Shown: positions 51,219-59,932 of the stretch, one piece after another
Layout: every line of letters starts with the position of its first letter
Numbering within the stretch: the stretch's first letter is position 1
NCBI RefSeq assembly: GCF_004364645.1
Contig: NZ_SOAW01000002.1
Coordinates: 310,001-374,000, forward strand
From: Naumannella halotolerans
GTDB taxonomy: Bacteria; Actinomycetota; Actinomycetes; Propionibacteriales; Propionibacteriaceae
Direction: 5' to 3'
Length of the DNA: 64,000 nucleotides
The notes under the pieces: generated by a model
The model's database searches: none
What the model was told of the DNA's origin: nothing
The model's input: the letters and a program-made list of their open reading frames with translations, nothing else
Program-made: the position numbers and the translations under genes

Positions 51219-52249
51219 GCTGCGATCGCCGTCCTCGCGCGAGGGGTGAGCAGGATCGAGACGACGTCGGCGATCAGGTTCACCACCACGTAGACCGCGG
51301 CGATGATCATGCTCAGTGCCTGCACCATCGGTACGTCGTGGTTGCGTACCGAATCGACCAGTTGCAGTCCGATCCCGGGATAGGAGAAGAGGGTCTCGAC
51401 GACCACCACGCCACCGGCCAGCCAGGCCAACTGCAGGGCGATCACCTGGACTCCGGGGACGATGGCGTTCAACAGTGCGTGTTTGCGCATGACGACGTTC
51501 TCCGGCACCCCCTTCAGCCGCGCCAGCTCGACGTAGTCGGAGTCGATCACCTCCAGCAGTGAGGCACGGACGATCCGGGAGACGTAGGGGGCGACCGCGA
51601 GGGCGAGCGTGGCCACCGGCAGGATCATCGCCTCCGGTTTGCTCCACGGCGATCTGCCCGGGATGTTGATCGTCACCGCGGGCAGGATCGTGAACACCGT
51701 GGTCGAGAACAGGGCGACCAGCAGGATGCCGATCACGAACTCGGGCAGCCCGGCCAGGGTCAGCAGGATCGTCTGGATGATCGAGTCCGGCCGGCGCCTC
51801 CGGAATCCGGCAGAGATCATGGCCACACCGAAGGCGAGCGGGATCATCACGATCGCCGACAGCAGCACCAGGACGAAGGTGTTCAGCACATTCGACGAGA
51901 TCAACGAGGCCACCGGCTGCTGGTTGGCCAGGGAGATCCCGGCATCACCGGTAAGCAGGTTCCCCAACCAGCTGAGGTAACGCATCGGCAGTGGCTGATC
52001 GGTGTTCAGGAGTGCTTCCAACTCGGCGACCCGGCCGGGATTGGAGTTGTACTCCCGGCCGAGGATCGCCCGCACCGGGTCGCCCAGGGCCGAGGTGGCG
52101 ACGAAGACCAGGACCGAGACCAGCCACAGGGTGAGCAGCGCGAGCCCCAGGCGGCGGGCGAGCCAGAGCAGCCAGGCCACGGCACCGGGAAGGCGTCGGG
52201 GGGTGGCCGATTCCTGCACGGGATCGGCCAGCGGGGTTGTCGTGCTCAT
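51215..52249 (-). CDS. ABC importer permease, DppB type
   Basis: A 344-residue permease. After the N-terminal helix come the conserved VFVATSALGDPVRAILGREY region and the EAA loop YVELARLKGVPENVVMRKHA. Six helices are predicted. It pairs with the DppC-type gene. Confidence 0.92.
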   Translation of the reverse strand: MSTTTPLADPVQESATPRRLPGAVAWLLWLARRLGLALLTLWLVSVLVFVATSALGDPVRAILGREYNSNPGRVAELEALLNTDQPLPMRYLSWLGNLLTGDAGISLANQQPVASLISSNVLNTFVLVLLSAIVMIPLAFGVAMISAGFRRRRPDSIIQTILLTLAGLPEFVIGILLVALFSTTVFTILPAVTINIPGRSPWSKPEAMILPVATLALAVAPYVSRIVRASLLEVIDSDYVELARLKGVPENVVMRKHALLNAIVPGVQVIALQLAWLAGGVVVVETLFSYPGIGLQLVDSVRNHDVPMVQALSMIIAAVYVVVNLIADVVSILLTPRARTAIAA

Positions 52250-53805
52250 TCCAGCGAGAGCTTCGAGAAGTTGTACGAGCCGAGCGGCAGGTACCTGCTG
52301 GGCTCGAGCCCCTGCACGGCGGCGGAGTAGCCGTCGACCTGTTGCCGGAAGCCCCAGATGATGTAGCCGCCCTCGTCGTACTCGATCTGCTGGGCATCCT
52401 GCAACAAGGTGTTCCGCTTCTCCTCGTCCAACGTGGAGGCGGCGGTGTTGATCAGATCGGTGAAGCTGTCGTTGTCGAAGTGAGTCTCGTTGTAGGTCCC
52501 GGTCGGGAGTGCGCAGACCGCGGCCTGCGGGATGTAGTTGCGGGTGTTCCAGAAGTCCTGGGCGAAGGTGTAGTTCAGGTACTCGTCGTCGTAGAAGGTG
52601 GGCTTCTTGGTCACCCGGACGTCGACCCCGGCCGCCTTGGCCTGTTCGGCGAAGAGATTGGCCGAGGCGGGGGCGACCGAACCGATGTCGTCACCGGTGA
52701 ACAACTCCACCTGCAGACCCTCCTGGCCGGCCTCCCGCAACAACGACATGGCCTGTTCGATGTCCTGCTCGCGCTGCGGGAAGTCGCTGGCATAGGCCGG
52801 GTCGAAGGGGGCGTACATGTCATTGCCCAGTTGGCCGTAGCCGCTGAGGGTCTGTTCGATCATCTGGTTCCGGTCGACGATCAGTCGGAATGCCTGGCGT
52901 ACCCGGTTGTCGGCGAAGGCGTCCTGATCGACCCGCATGGTGAAGGGCACCCAGGCGCCGGTGTCGGAGACCAATGCGCCACCGCCGGCGGCCTCGATCG
53001 TCGGGATCAGGTTGTAGGGCAGGTTGTCGACGGTGTGCACCTGGCCGGCCTGCAGTGCATTCACCTTCGCGTTGTCGTCGGGGAAGTCCTGGATGATCAA
53101 CTCGTCGACGAGAGCTGCGTTGCCCCAGTAATCGGCGTACTTGGTGAAGGTGCTGGTCGAACCGGGGGTGAACGACGAGTACGCGAAGGGGCCGGTGCCG
53201 ACCGGGTTCGCCGGGTCGTAGTCGGTGGGAACGATGCCCAGGGTGTACTCGGCCAGCAACATGTCGAGCACTGCATAGGGCGTGTTCAGGACCAGCTGCA
53301 GAGTCTGCTCGTCCACCACCTTGGTCGACTCGAAATCGATGATCTGGGACAACTGCCCACCGGCCGACAGCGGCGCATCGGGATCGGCGACCCGGGAGAT
53401 GCTGAACCAGGCGTCCTCGGCGGTGACGCTCTTCCCGTTGTGGAAGGTGACTCCGGGACGGAGTTTGATCGTCCAGGTGGTGCCCTCGCTGTCGGCTTCG
53501 ATCGATTCGGCCAGAGCCGGTTCGATCTCGTAGTCGTTGTTCCAGAACAGCAACGGTTCGTAGAGGTTGCAGACTCGGGCGATGTCGGGGTTGGTCACCG
53601 GCTGGTGGGCGTCCAGGGTGTCCTGAGGGCCACCACCGGTGGCGCCGTGGATCAGGGTCCCGCCCGCCGACTGGGTGCCCCCGCCGGAGTCGTCCCCACA
53701 GGCGGAGAGGAAGCTGCTGCCGGCGATTGCGGCACCGGCCATGCCTGAGTACTTGAGGAGCTGGCGTCGGGAGAGTTCCCGGGTCAGGCCTGGGCGATTG
53801 TTCAC
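52246..53805 (-). CDS. Solute-binding lipoprotein, DppA/OppA type
   Basis: A 519-residue SBP_bac_5 lipoprotein. A twin-arginine signal (SRRQLLKYSG) leads to a lipobox LSAC (Cys36), and the mature part has the family strands LRPGVTFHNGKSVTAEDAWF and NRVRQAFRLIVDRNQ. I choose the GTG at 53805 because GGGGAG precedes it; an upstream GTG at 53826 is possible. It delivers the substrate to the importer. The operon's enzymes suggest a carnitine-related substrate. Confidence 0.92.
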   Translation of the reverse strand: MNNRPGLTRELSRRQLLKYSGMAGAAIAGSSFLSACGDDSGGGTQSAGGTLIHGATGGGPQDTLDAHQPVTNPDIARVCNLYEPLLFWNNDYEIEPALAESIEADSEGTTWTIKLRPGVTFHNGKSVTAEDAWFSISRVADPDAPLSAGGQLSQIIDFESTKVVDEQTLQLVLNTPYAVLDMLLAEYTLGIVPTDYDPANPVGTGPFAYSSFTPGSTSTFTKYADYWGNAALVDELIIQDFPDDNAKVNALQAGQVHTVDNLPYNLIPTIEAAGGGALVSDTGAWVPFTMRVDQDAFADNRVRQAFRLIVDRNQMIEQTLSGYGQLGNDMYAPFDPAYASDFPQREQDIEQAMSLLREAGQEGLQVELFTGDDIGSVAPASANLFAEQAKAAGVDVRVTKKPTFYDDEYLNYTFAQDFWNTRNYIPQAAVCALPTGTYNETHFDNDSFTDLINTAASTLDEEKRNTLLQDAQQIEYDEGGYIIWGFRQQVDGYSAAVQGLEPSRYLPLGSYNFSKLSLE

Positions 53806-53907
53806 TTTGTGACTCCCCTGGTTCACGATACGAGCATTTCGGTGTTGCGTGAGAAACTAAGGAGGTCGCCGGGGAGAAGCAACGTACTGCGAAGGACGGT
53901 TACACAG
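53806..53907. promoter_or_regulatory. Divergent control region, IclR/importer
   Basis: A 102-bp region between the outward-reading importer operon and the IclR gene. The best symmetric signal is TTTC-N12-GAAA at 53837-53856. It is a candidate IclR operator, of low certainty. No clear promoter boxes stand out. Confidence 0.35.
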
Positions 53908-54696
53908 ATGTCACCTAACCGGGAAGCGGCCGTCGGGGAGCGGCCCGCCGTCCGCCCGGCCCAGATCCAGTCCGTGGAGCGGGCGGCGCGGCTGTTGCAG
54001 GCGGTGGCGTCGGCGAGCGGTGCTGCCAGTACCGCATCGGCTCTGGCGCAGACCGTGGGGCTGAACCGCACGACGACCTGGCGGATCCTGTCCACGCTGG
54101 AGCGACAGGGGCTGGTGAGCGTCGACCGGCAGACGGGACGCTACTGTCTGGGCTTTGGTCTGCTCGGCCTGACCAGCGGCCCCGGCGGCGCCAATCTGCT
54201 CCAGGCGACCCAGCGGATACTGCGTCGCCTCGCTCAGCAGTCGGGGGAGACCGCGGCCTTGGCCACCATGCGTGATGACCGCCTCACCTACATCACCGAG
54301 GCTTCGGCCGGCTCCGTCGTCGCCGCGGCCTGGGAGGGTCGCTCGGTGGCACTGCACGCGACCTCGACCGGGAAGGCGTATCTGGCCTTCGTCGACGGTG
54401 ACGAGCTCAGCGCACTGCTCGGCCCGGGGCGCCTGACCCGCTTCACCGACACCACCATCACCTCGCGTTCGGCGCTGCAGCGCGAACTGGAACGGACCCG
54501 CGCCCGTCGCTACGGGGTGTGCCGGGGAGAGTTCGAGAGTTCGGCCTGGGGTGTGTCGGCGCCGGTGTTGGACGACTCCGGTCGGCCGGTGGCGGTGATC
54601 AGTGTCTGGGGTCCGGCCGGTCGGTTGACCGAGGACAGGTTCGACGACCTGGGCCGGCTGGCCCTGGCCTCGGCCGAGGAACTGGCCGGGCGCTGA
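53908..54696 (+). CDS. IclR-family regulator
   Basis: A 262-residue IclR protein: an N-terminal winged HTH (SALAQTVGLNRTTTWRILST, LERQGLVSVDRQTGRY) and the C-terminal effector domain (AWEGRSVALHATSTGKAYLA, RYGVCRGEFESSAWGVSAPV). Because it is divergent from the importer and carnitine operon, it is the likely regulator of that operon. The ATG at 53908 begins the conserved part. Confidence 0.92.
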   Translation: MSPNREAAVGERPAVRPAQIQSVERAARLLQAVASASGAASTASALAQTVGLNRTTTWRILSTLERQGLVSVDRQTGRYCLGFGLLGLTSGPGGANLLQATQRILRRLAQQSGETAALATMRDDRLTYITEASAGSVVAAAWEGRSVALHATSTGKAYLAFVDGDELSALLGPGRLTRFTDTTITSRSALQRELERTRARRYGVCRGEFESSAWGVSAPVLDDSGRPVAVISVWGPAGRLTEDRFDDLGRLALASAEELAGR

Positions 54697-54743
54697 CCCA
54701 GGGTGGCCGGTATCGGTCGGAGGCGAGTTCGTCCGTCAGGACC

Positions 54744-55784
54744 TCAGTCGAAGACGATCTCATCGGGCAGGTACGTGGTGTTGCGTACGGTGACACCGAT
54801 CTCGTCACCGACCTGCGGTGGTCGCACCTCGGCCGGTACGAACACCAGTGACGACTGCATGTGCGGCGGCTCGATGAACCGGCGCTTTGCACCGCCGATG
54901 GAGAACGGGGACAGCGCCCGGCCGCTGGCCGCGGTCACCCCGGTCGCCACGGCGGTGGCCCGTTGCCGCCAGGTCGCAGCCGGGGTCGGAGCCTCCAGCG
55001 CGATCCCATGGGCGGTGCCACCGGCCACGACCACCAGGTGACCGTTGCCGGGTGCCTTCTTCTGGCGGTACCCGACGCGCTCGCCCTTGCCTACCCGATG
55101 TACGTCGAGCACCACCGAGGTCGCCCCGTAGGTGGTCGGTGCGCCGAGCCAGAGTTTCGTACCCAGACGCAGCCGGGTCGGCTGCCCGGTCCGTTCTCCG
55201 ATCCGCTCGGCCTCGGCAGCCGTGACATGGGACAGCCACAGCGGCCCGGGATGGGCGTTCGTCGCGGTGCCGGCCAGCCCGAGTGCCTCATCGGCGGCGG
55301 CTCCGCTCAGCGGCAGATGGATCACCCAGCCGGCGAAATCGAGTGCGCGCAGATACCCGGCAGCGACGTTCAACTCCGCCGGGAGGATGCCGTGGCGCCG
55401 CATCGAGGTCTGCACCTCCACCAGCACCCGTCGACGCTCACCGGCCGCAGCCAGCCGGGCCAGATCCCCGAGCCGGGAGACCGTCGGGATCACCCGCGGG
55501 TCGGTGGCGGGGAAATCCTCCGACCACGGGGTCAGTACGACGATGTCACCGTCGAAGGCCTCGCGTACCGGATCGATCTCGAAGACAGTCCCGACCGCGA
55601 TCGTGTCGGCGCCCATCCGGGTGGTCTGTTCGGCCAAGTTGGTCAGCCCGAAGCCGTACCCATTGCCCTTCGCCACCGGCACCAACCCGGGGGTGGCCCC
55701 GGCGACGGCATCGATGCCGGCCTCCCAGCCGGCGCGGTCAACACGCAACATGGTTCCGGTCACGTCGAGCACCGTACCCGACAT
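54744..55784 (-). CDS. Alanine racemase-like PLP protein
   Basis: A 346-residue protein with an Alr-type N-terminal barrel. The PLP lysine lies in LVPVAKGNGYGFG. The C-terminal half keeps a GYRQKKAPGNGHLVVVAGG region like the C-terminal domain of alanine racemase. The branch is known next to FemX-type genes in actinobacteria, and such a gene lies 3 kb on. An ATG at 55751 is an alternative start. The true substrate is uncertain. Confidence 0.8.
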   Translation of the reverse strand: MSGTVLDVTGTMLRVDRAGWEAGIDAVAGATPGLVPVAKGNGYGFGLTNLAEQTTRMGADTIAVGTVFEIDPVREAFDGDIVVLTPWSEDFPATDPRVIPTVSRLGDLARLAAAGERRRVLVEVQTSMRRHGILPAELNVAAGYLRALDFAGWVIHLPLSGAAADEALGLAGTATNAHPGPLWLSHVTAAEAERIGERTGQPTRLRLGTKLWLGAPTTYGATSVVLDVHRVGKGERVGYRQKKAPGNGHLVVVAGGTAHGIALEAPTPAATWRQRATAVATGVTAASGRALSPFSIGGAKRRFIEPPHMQSSLVFVPAEVRPPQVGDEIGVTVRNTTYLPDEIVFD

Positions 55785-56180
55785 CGCGTGGGAGCTGCCG
55801 CCTCCTCTTCCGGGTGGCGCGGAGCAACCGACGGTCCCGGACGAGCCCACATGCGCGGGCGGTGTTTCGCCCGGTTGCCCACCCTGAACTGCCGCTGCCG
55901 GCAGAACGCGGCACTGAAGGGAAACTGGTGAGCAGGCAAAGGCAAATAAGGCGCGCTGCACACAGCGACAAGCGCGCTTTCACCAGCGGATAGCGAACTT
56001 TCGGCAACCGCTGACGGCTCGTTGTGGAGCCCTTCACCCCTGCGTCGGGGTAGTGGCCGAGACGGCCGGCCGGGAAGAGGATGGAGTGTCGACGTGGCGC
56101 ATTAGTGTGTTTGATCCAACCACGGCCGAATCCAGGTGGTTCGGCCCACGGTCGACGTACAGACAATTCGGGGGGAAACG
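55785..56180. other. Intergenic region, about 396 bp
   Basis: No gene is convincing. A hairpin lies at 55951-55977 (GCGCGCT and AGCGCGC arms, followed by TTT on the plus strand), perhaps a terminator. The promoter of the 56181 gene should be in the second half, where the sequence around 56100-56160 is less GC-rich, but I see no clear -35/-10 pair. Confidence 0.5.
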
Positions 56181-58691
56181 ATGGTCGAGTCCGTCAAACA
56201 TGCACGTACCGGAGCAGGTGTCACCTACGACTGCCGGGTCTGCGGTACGGCCGGAGGTGCGACCGATGTCGTGCTCGACCTGGGTGCGCAACCCTCGGCC
56301 AAGGACTGGCCACTGCCGAATGATCACTCCGAGGAACTCAGCTGGCTCGCCATGTGGTGCTGTCCCCACTGCGGGCTGGCCCAGTTGGCGACCGACGCCC
56401 CACCCGCGCCCGAAGTCATCGGTGTCGAGCCGGAGGCGCTGGTCGCCGAGGCCAGCCGGCTCAGTGCCGAGCTGGTGACCGAGGGGCTGATCGGTCCCGG
56501 CAGTTCGGTGACCGAGTTCAGCTCCCCTCACGGCGGGTCCTGGCTGCCGCCGCTGACCGCTCTCGGCCTGCAGGCCACCGAGGGGCGTGCCGAGGTGGTG
56601 ATCGACTCCCTGGGCCTGATGCACGAGCCCGACCAGGCGTCCGCGGTCCGCGAACGGGTCGCCGCCGTCGCTCCCGGTGGGGTGCTGGCGGTGTTCTTCC
56701 ACAGTCTCGGCTCGATCGTCGCCAAGCGGCAGTGGAACGACCTGCGACACGGTCATTACGCCTACTACTCCTTGACCACGCTGAGTTCGGTGTTCGCGCG
56801 CAGCGGGATGGTGGCGGTGGACGTGTTGAGCAGCGATCTGTACGGGCAGTCCCTGCTGCTGGTGCTGCGGCATGGCGATGATCCCCGCGCCGGCGAACGC
56901 AGTGAACTGCTGAGCACCCTGCTCGAGGTGGAGCGCCAGGCCGGGTTGAACGACCCCGCGGTGATCCGCGAGGCGCTGTCCGGGATGGTCGTGCAGACCG
57001 CCGGGGCGCTGCGCTCGTATCTGGTCCAGGCCCATCGCTGCGGTCTGGTCGTGTACGGGTACGGTGCCGCCTCCCGGGCGCTGACCGTGTTCACCCGAGC
57101 CGGGGTCGGACCCGAGCTGTTGCCGGCGATCGTCGATGCCTCCCCGGCCAAACAGGGACGGGTGACACCGGGCAGCAGGATCCCGATCGTTCCACCGTCG
57201 GACATGGTGCGGGACCAACCGCACGAGATCCTGGTCCTGCTGCCGGATCTGGTCCCCGAGCTGGTCGAGACCTATCCCGAGCTGGTCGGCCGGTTCGTCG
57301 CCTATGACCCGGGGAGTCCGCAGGTCCTGCATCCCGACGCCCGGGTCGACCGGTTCGATCGGTCGATCGCCGCACAGGCCGCCTTGCACGACATCGTGCC
57401 CGGTGGAGCACATACCTACGCCCGCGGTTCCGACCAGTACCCGGCGGACAAACCGTCGGTACTGGTCCGCGGTCGCGGTGCTCTCGTCTGGGACCTGGAC
57501 AACAACTGCTACGTCGAGTACGGCAGTGGCCTGCGCTCGGTGACCCTCGGGCACACCGAACCGCGGGTCGACGCGGCGGTACGGAAGGCGATCGGTGACG
57601 GGATCAACTTCTCCCGTCCCACAGCCCGTGAGCTCCGGGTCGCCGAAACGTTCCTCGAACTGATCCCCGGTGCCGAGATGGTGAAGTTCGCCAAGAACGG
57701 CTCCGATGTGACCACCGCGGCGATCAAGTTGGCCCGGGCGGCCACCGGCAAGGACAAGATCGCGATCTGCGACCAGTCCTTGTTCTCCGTCGACGACTGG
57801 TTCATCGCCCACACCGCGATGGACGCCGGGATCCCGGCGGCGGTGCAGCGCGAGGGGATCCGGTTCCCGTTCAACGACATCGCTGCCCTGGAACGGATCT
57901 TCGCCGAACATCACGAGGAGCTCGCGGCGGTGATCATCCAACCGGCGACACCGACCGAGGAACCGGCCCCGGGATACCTGGAGAGCATCCGCGGCCTGTG
58001 CGATCGGCACGATGTGGTCCTGATCTTCGACGAGATCGTCACCGGATTCCGGTGGTCACCGGCCGGGGTGCAGGGCCTGGTCGGGGTGGTGCCCGACCTG
58101 GCCTGCTGGGCGAAGGGCATCGGCAACGGGTACCCGATCGCCGCCCTCACCGGCAAGGCATCGGTGATGGACCTGGGCGGGCTGCGCACCGAACGGCGCC
58201 GGGTGTTCTCGGTCTCCACCACCTACGGCCCGGAGACCGTCGGACTGGCCGCATTGGAAGCGGTGATGAAGATCTATCGCGAGGAGGATCCGATCGGCCG
58301 GATGCGCAACGCAGGTCAACAGTTGAAGACCCGGATAGACGAGGTCGTCACCGCCGCCGATCTGCGCGAGTTCGTCGGTGTGGAGGGCAATCCTGCCTGC
58401 CTGATCTACTGGACCCGCGACCATCTCGGCATACCGTCACAGTCCCTGCGTACCGTGCTGATGTCGGAACTGATGTCGCGCGGTGTGCTCGGCCAGTCGC
58501 TGGTGACCAGCACCTCGCACGACTGCCCGATGCTGATCGACCACACCGTCGCCGCTTTCGAGGGCGCGATGACGGTCTACCGGAGGGCGGTCGAGGACGG
58601 CGAGGACACCGTCCTCACCGGCCCGCCGGTGGCCCCGGCATTGCGCGCCTTCGCCGAGCCGCGGCGGATCATCCCGGGGACCCGGGGCTGA
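56181..58691 (+). CDS. Fused C-methyltransferase-like and aminotransferase protein
   Basis: An 836-residue fusion. Residues 10-75 are the zinc-binding start of sugar C-methyltransferases (YDCRVCGT, LDLGAQPSAKDW, WCCPHCGLAQL). Residues 110-400 follow that family (YGYGAASRALTVFTRAGVG near 300), but the SAM-binding motif is poor (VTEFSSPHGGSW). Residues 410-836 are a class III aminotransferase like GSA aminomutase: VKFAKNGSDVTTAAIKLARA, IFDEIVTGFR, and PLP Lys645 in CWAKGIGNGYP. GGGGGGAAA precedes the ATG. The product is probably an unusual amino sugar. Confidence 0.83.
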   Translation: MVESVKHARTGAGVTYDCRVCGTAGGATDVVLDLGAQPSAKDWPLPNDHSEELSWLAMWCCPHCGLAQLATDAPPAPEVIGVEPEALVAEASRLSAELVTEGLIGPGSSVTEFSSPHGGSWLPPLTALGLQATEGRAEVVIDSLGLMHEPDQASAVRERVAAVAPGGVLAVFFHSLGSIVAKRQWNDLRHGHYAYYSLTTLSSVFARSGMVAVDVLSSDLYGQSLLLVLRHGDDPRAGERSELLSTLLEVERQAGLNDPAVIREALSGMVVQTAGALRSYLVQAHRCGLVVYGYGAASRALTVFTRAGVGPELLPAIVDASPAKQGRVTPGSRIPIVPPSDMVRDQPHEILVLLPDLVPELVETYPELVGRFVAYDPGSPQVLHPDARVDRFDRSIAAQAALHDIVPGGAHTYARGSDQYPADKPSVLVRGRGALVWDLDNNCYVEYGSGLRSVTLGHTEPRVDAAVRKAIGDGINFSRPTARELRVAETFLELIPGAEMVKFAKNGSDVTTAAIKLARAATGKDKIAICDQSLFSVDDWFIAHTAMDAGIPAAVQREGIRFPFNDIAALERIFAEHHEELAAVIIQPATPTEEPAPGYLESIRGLCDRHDVVLIFDEIVTGFRWSPAGVQGLVGVVPDLACWAKGIGNGYPIAALTGKASVMDLGGLRTERRRVFSVSTTYGPETVGLAALEAVMKIYREEDPIGRMRNAGQQLKTRIDEVVTAADLREFVGVEGNPACLIYWTRDHLGIPSQSLRTVLMSELMSRGVLGQSLVTSTSHDCPMLIDHTVAAFEGAMTVYRRAVEDGEDTVLTGPPVAPALRAFAEPRRIIPGTRG

Positions 58692-58706
58692 CCCGGATCT
58701 GCGGGC

Positions 58707-59825
58707 TCACTTGCGGTTCAGGTACCAGTTGAACGCCTTGTGCAGCACCGGGTTGATCGGCAGATCCCACTCCCCGGGGTACTCCACGGCCTCGCCGCCG
58801 GTGCCCACCTTGAACTGGATCAGGCCCAGGTGCGGATCGTCATTGGCCACCGAGTCGGTGATCCCGCGCAGGTCGTAGACCGCACAACCGGCGGCCAGCG
58901 CGTCGCGGATCATCTGCCACTGCACGGCATTCGACCCGCGTACCTCCCGCTTCTCACCGGTGGAGGCGCCGTAGGAGTACCAGGCATGGCGGCCGACCCG
59001 TACCGCCAGCGTGGCCGCCACCAGATCACCCTCGTGGTGGGCCAGGTAGATCCGGATCCGGTCGGGGTCCTCGGCACTCATGACGGAGACCATGTTCTCG
59101 AAGTAGCTGAGTGCGCGGGGGGTGAATCCGTCCCGCTCGGCGGTCTCGACATAGATCCGGTGGAAGGCCGGCAGATCGGCCGCGGTGCCGGTGGTCACCT
59201 CCACACCGAGCTTCGCGGCCTTCTTGATGTTGCGGCGCCAGAGCTGGTTCATGCCCTTCAGCACTTCGTCCTCGGTCTTGCCGGCCAGGGGCAGCCAGAA
59301 GTTGAACTTCGGCTGTCCGGCGGCAAAACCGTCGGCATGCTTCGGCGGCTGCCACTTCAGGTGCCGCAGGGTGTGCCGCAGGCGGGCGGCCGCCGGGCCG
59401 TGCTCATCGGCGGGCACCTCCTCCAATGAGCGCACGCTCTCCTCGGCGATGGCCGCCTTCACCGTCGCGGTGTGCCAGCGCCGGGAGACCGTCGTCGGGC
59501 CGATCCGGATGGCGAAAGCTCCGCGCTTCTTCAGGTATCGGGCCAAAGCCTGCAATGCTTGTTCAACGTGATCGCCTCCCCAGTCGAGCACCGGCCCTTC
59601 CGGCAGGTACGCGAACCAGCGGTTCAGCTTCGGCACCTTCCGCAGCAGCACCAGCCCGACTCCGATCAGCTCCTCGCCGTCGAAGAAGCCGATGGACTCA
59701 CTGCGCCATTCCGCCTTCACCCGGCCCCACGCCGGGGTCTGCAGGAAACTCGCGTCCGCACGTCCGCCGTCGGCGGTCAGGAAGGCGAGATGCTGGGCGT
59801 AGTCGATCGGTCTGACGGTGATCAC
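58707..59825 (-). CDS. FemX/FemABX-type peptidyltransferase
   Basis: A 372-residue protein with two acetyltransferase-like (GNAT) domains: SFLQTPAWGRVKAEWRSESI, then PKFNFWLPLAGKTEDEVLKG, LWRRNIKKAAKLGVEV and SYGASTGEKREVRGSNAVQW. FemX-type enzymes add the first amino acid to the peptidoglycan side chain from a tRNA. The start is a GTG at 59825. It converges with the methyltransferase/aminotransferase gene, 15 nt apart. Confidence 0.9.
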   Translation of the reverse strand: MITVRPIDYAQHLAFLTADGGRADASFLQTPAWGRVKAEWRSESIGFFDGEELIGVGLVLLRKVPKLNRWFAYLPEGPVLDWGGDHVEQALQALARYLKKRGAFAIRIGPTTVSRRWHTATVKAAIAEESVRSLEEVPADEHGPAAARLRHTLRHLKWQPPKHADGFAAGQPKFNFWLPLAGKTEDEVLKGMNQLWRRNIKKAAKLGVEVTTGTAADLPAFHRIYVETAERDGFTPRALSYFENMVSVMSAEDPDRIRIYLAHHEGDLVAATLAVRVGRHAWYSYGASTGEKREVRGSNAVQWQMIRDALAAGCAVYDLRGITDSVANDDPHLGLIQFKVGTGGEAVEYPGEWDLPINPVLHKAFNWYLNRK

Positions 59826-59932
59826 ACGGTGAATGTAGTTGCCCGGACCACCCGATTGCGAGCCGCGCCGGCGCCGACCAGCGACCACGGTCCAATCGAC
59901 TCCGATACCCGCGTACGGCAGGATGAGGTCCG

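Noticed and set aside
53860..53868. A strong AAGGAGGT Shine-Dalgarno sequence
   Set aside because: No start codon lies at a suitable distance on the plus strand; the IclR start is 40 nt further on.
56034..58010. A 658-codon minus-strand frame opposite the methyltransferase/aminotransferase gene
   Set aside because: Low-complexity Gln/His/Arg composition, no motifs, and full overlap with a gene that has clear catalytic motifs.
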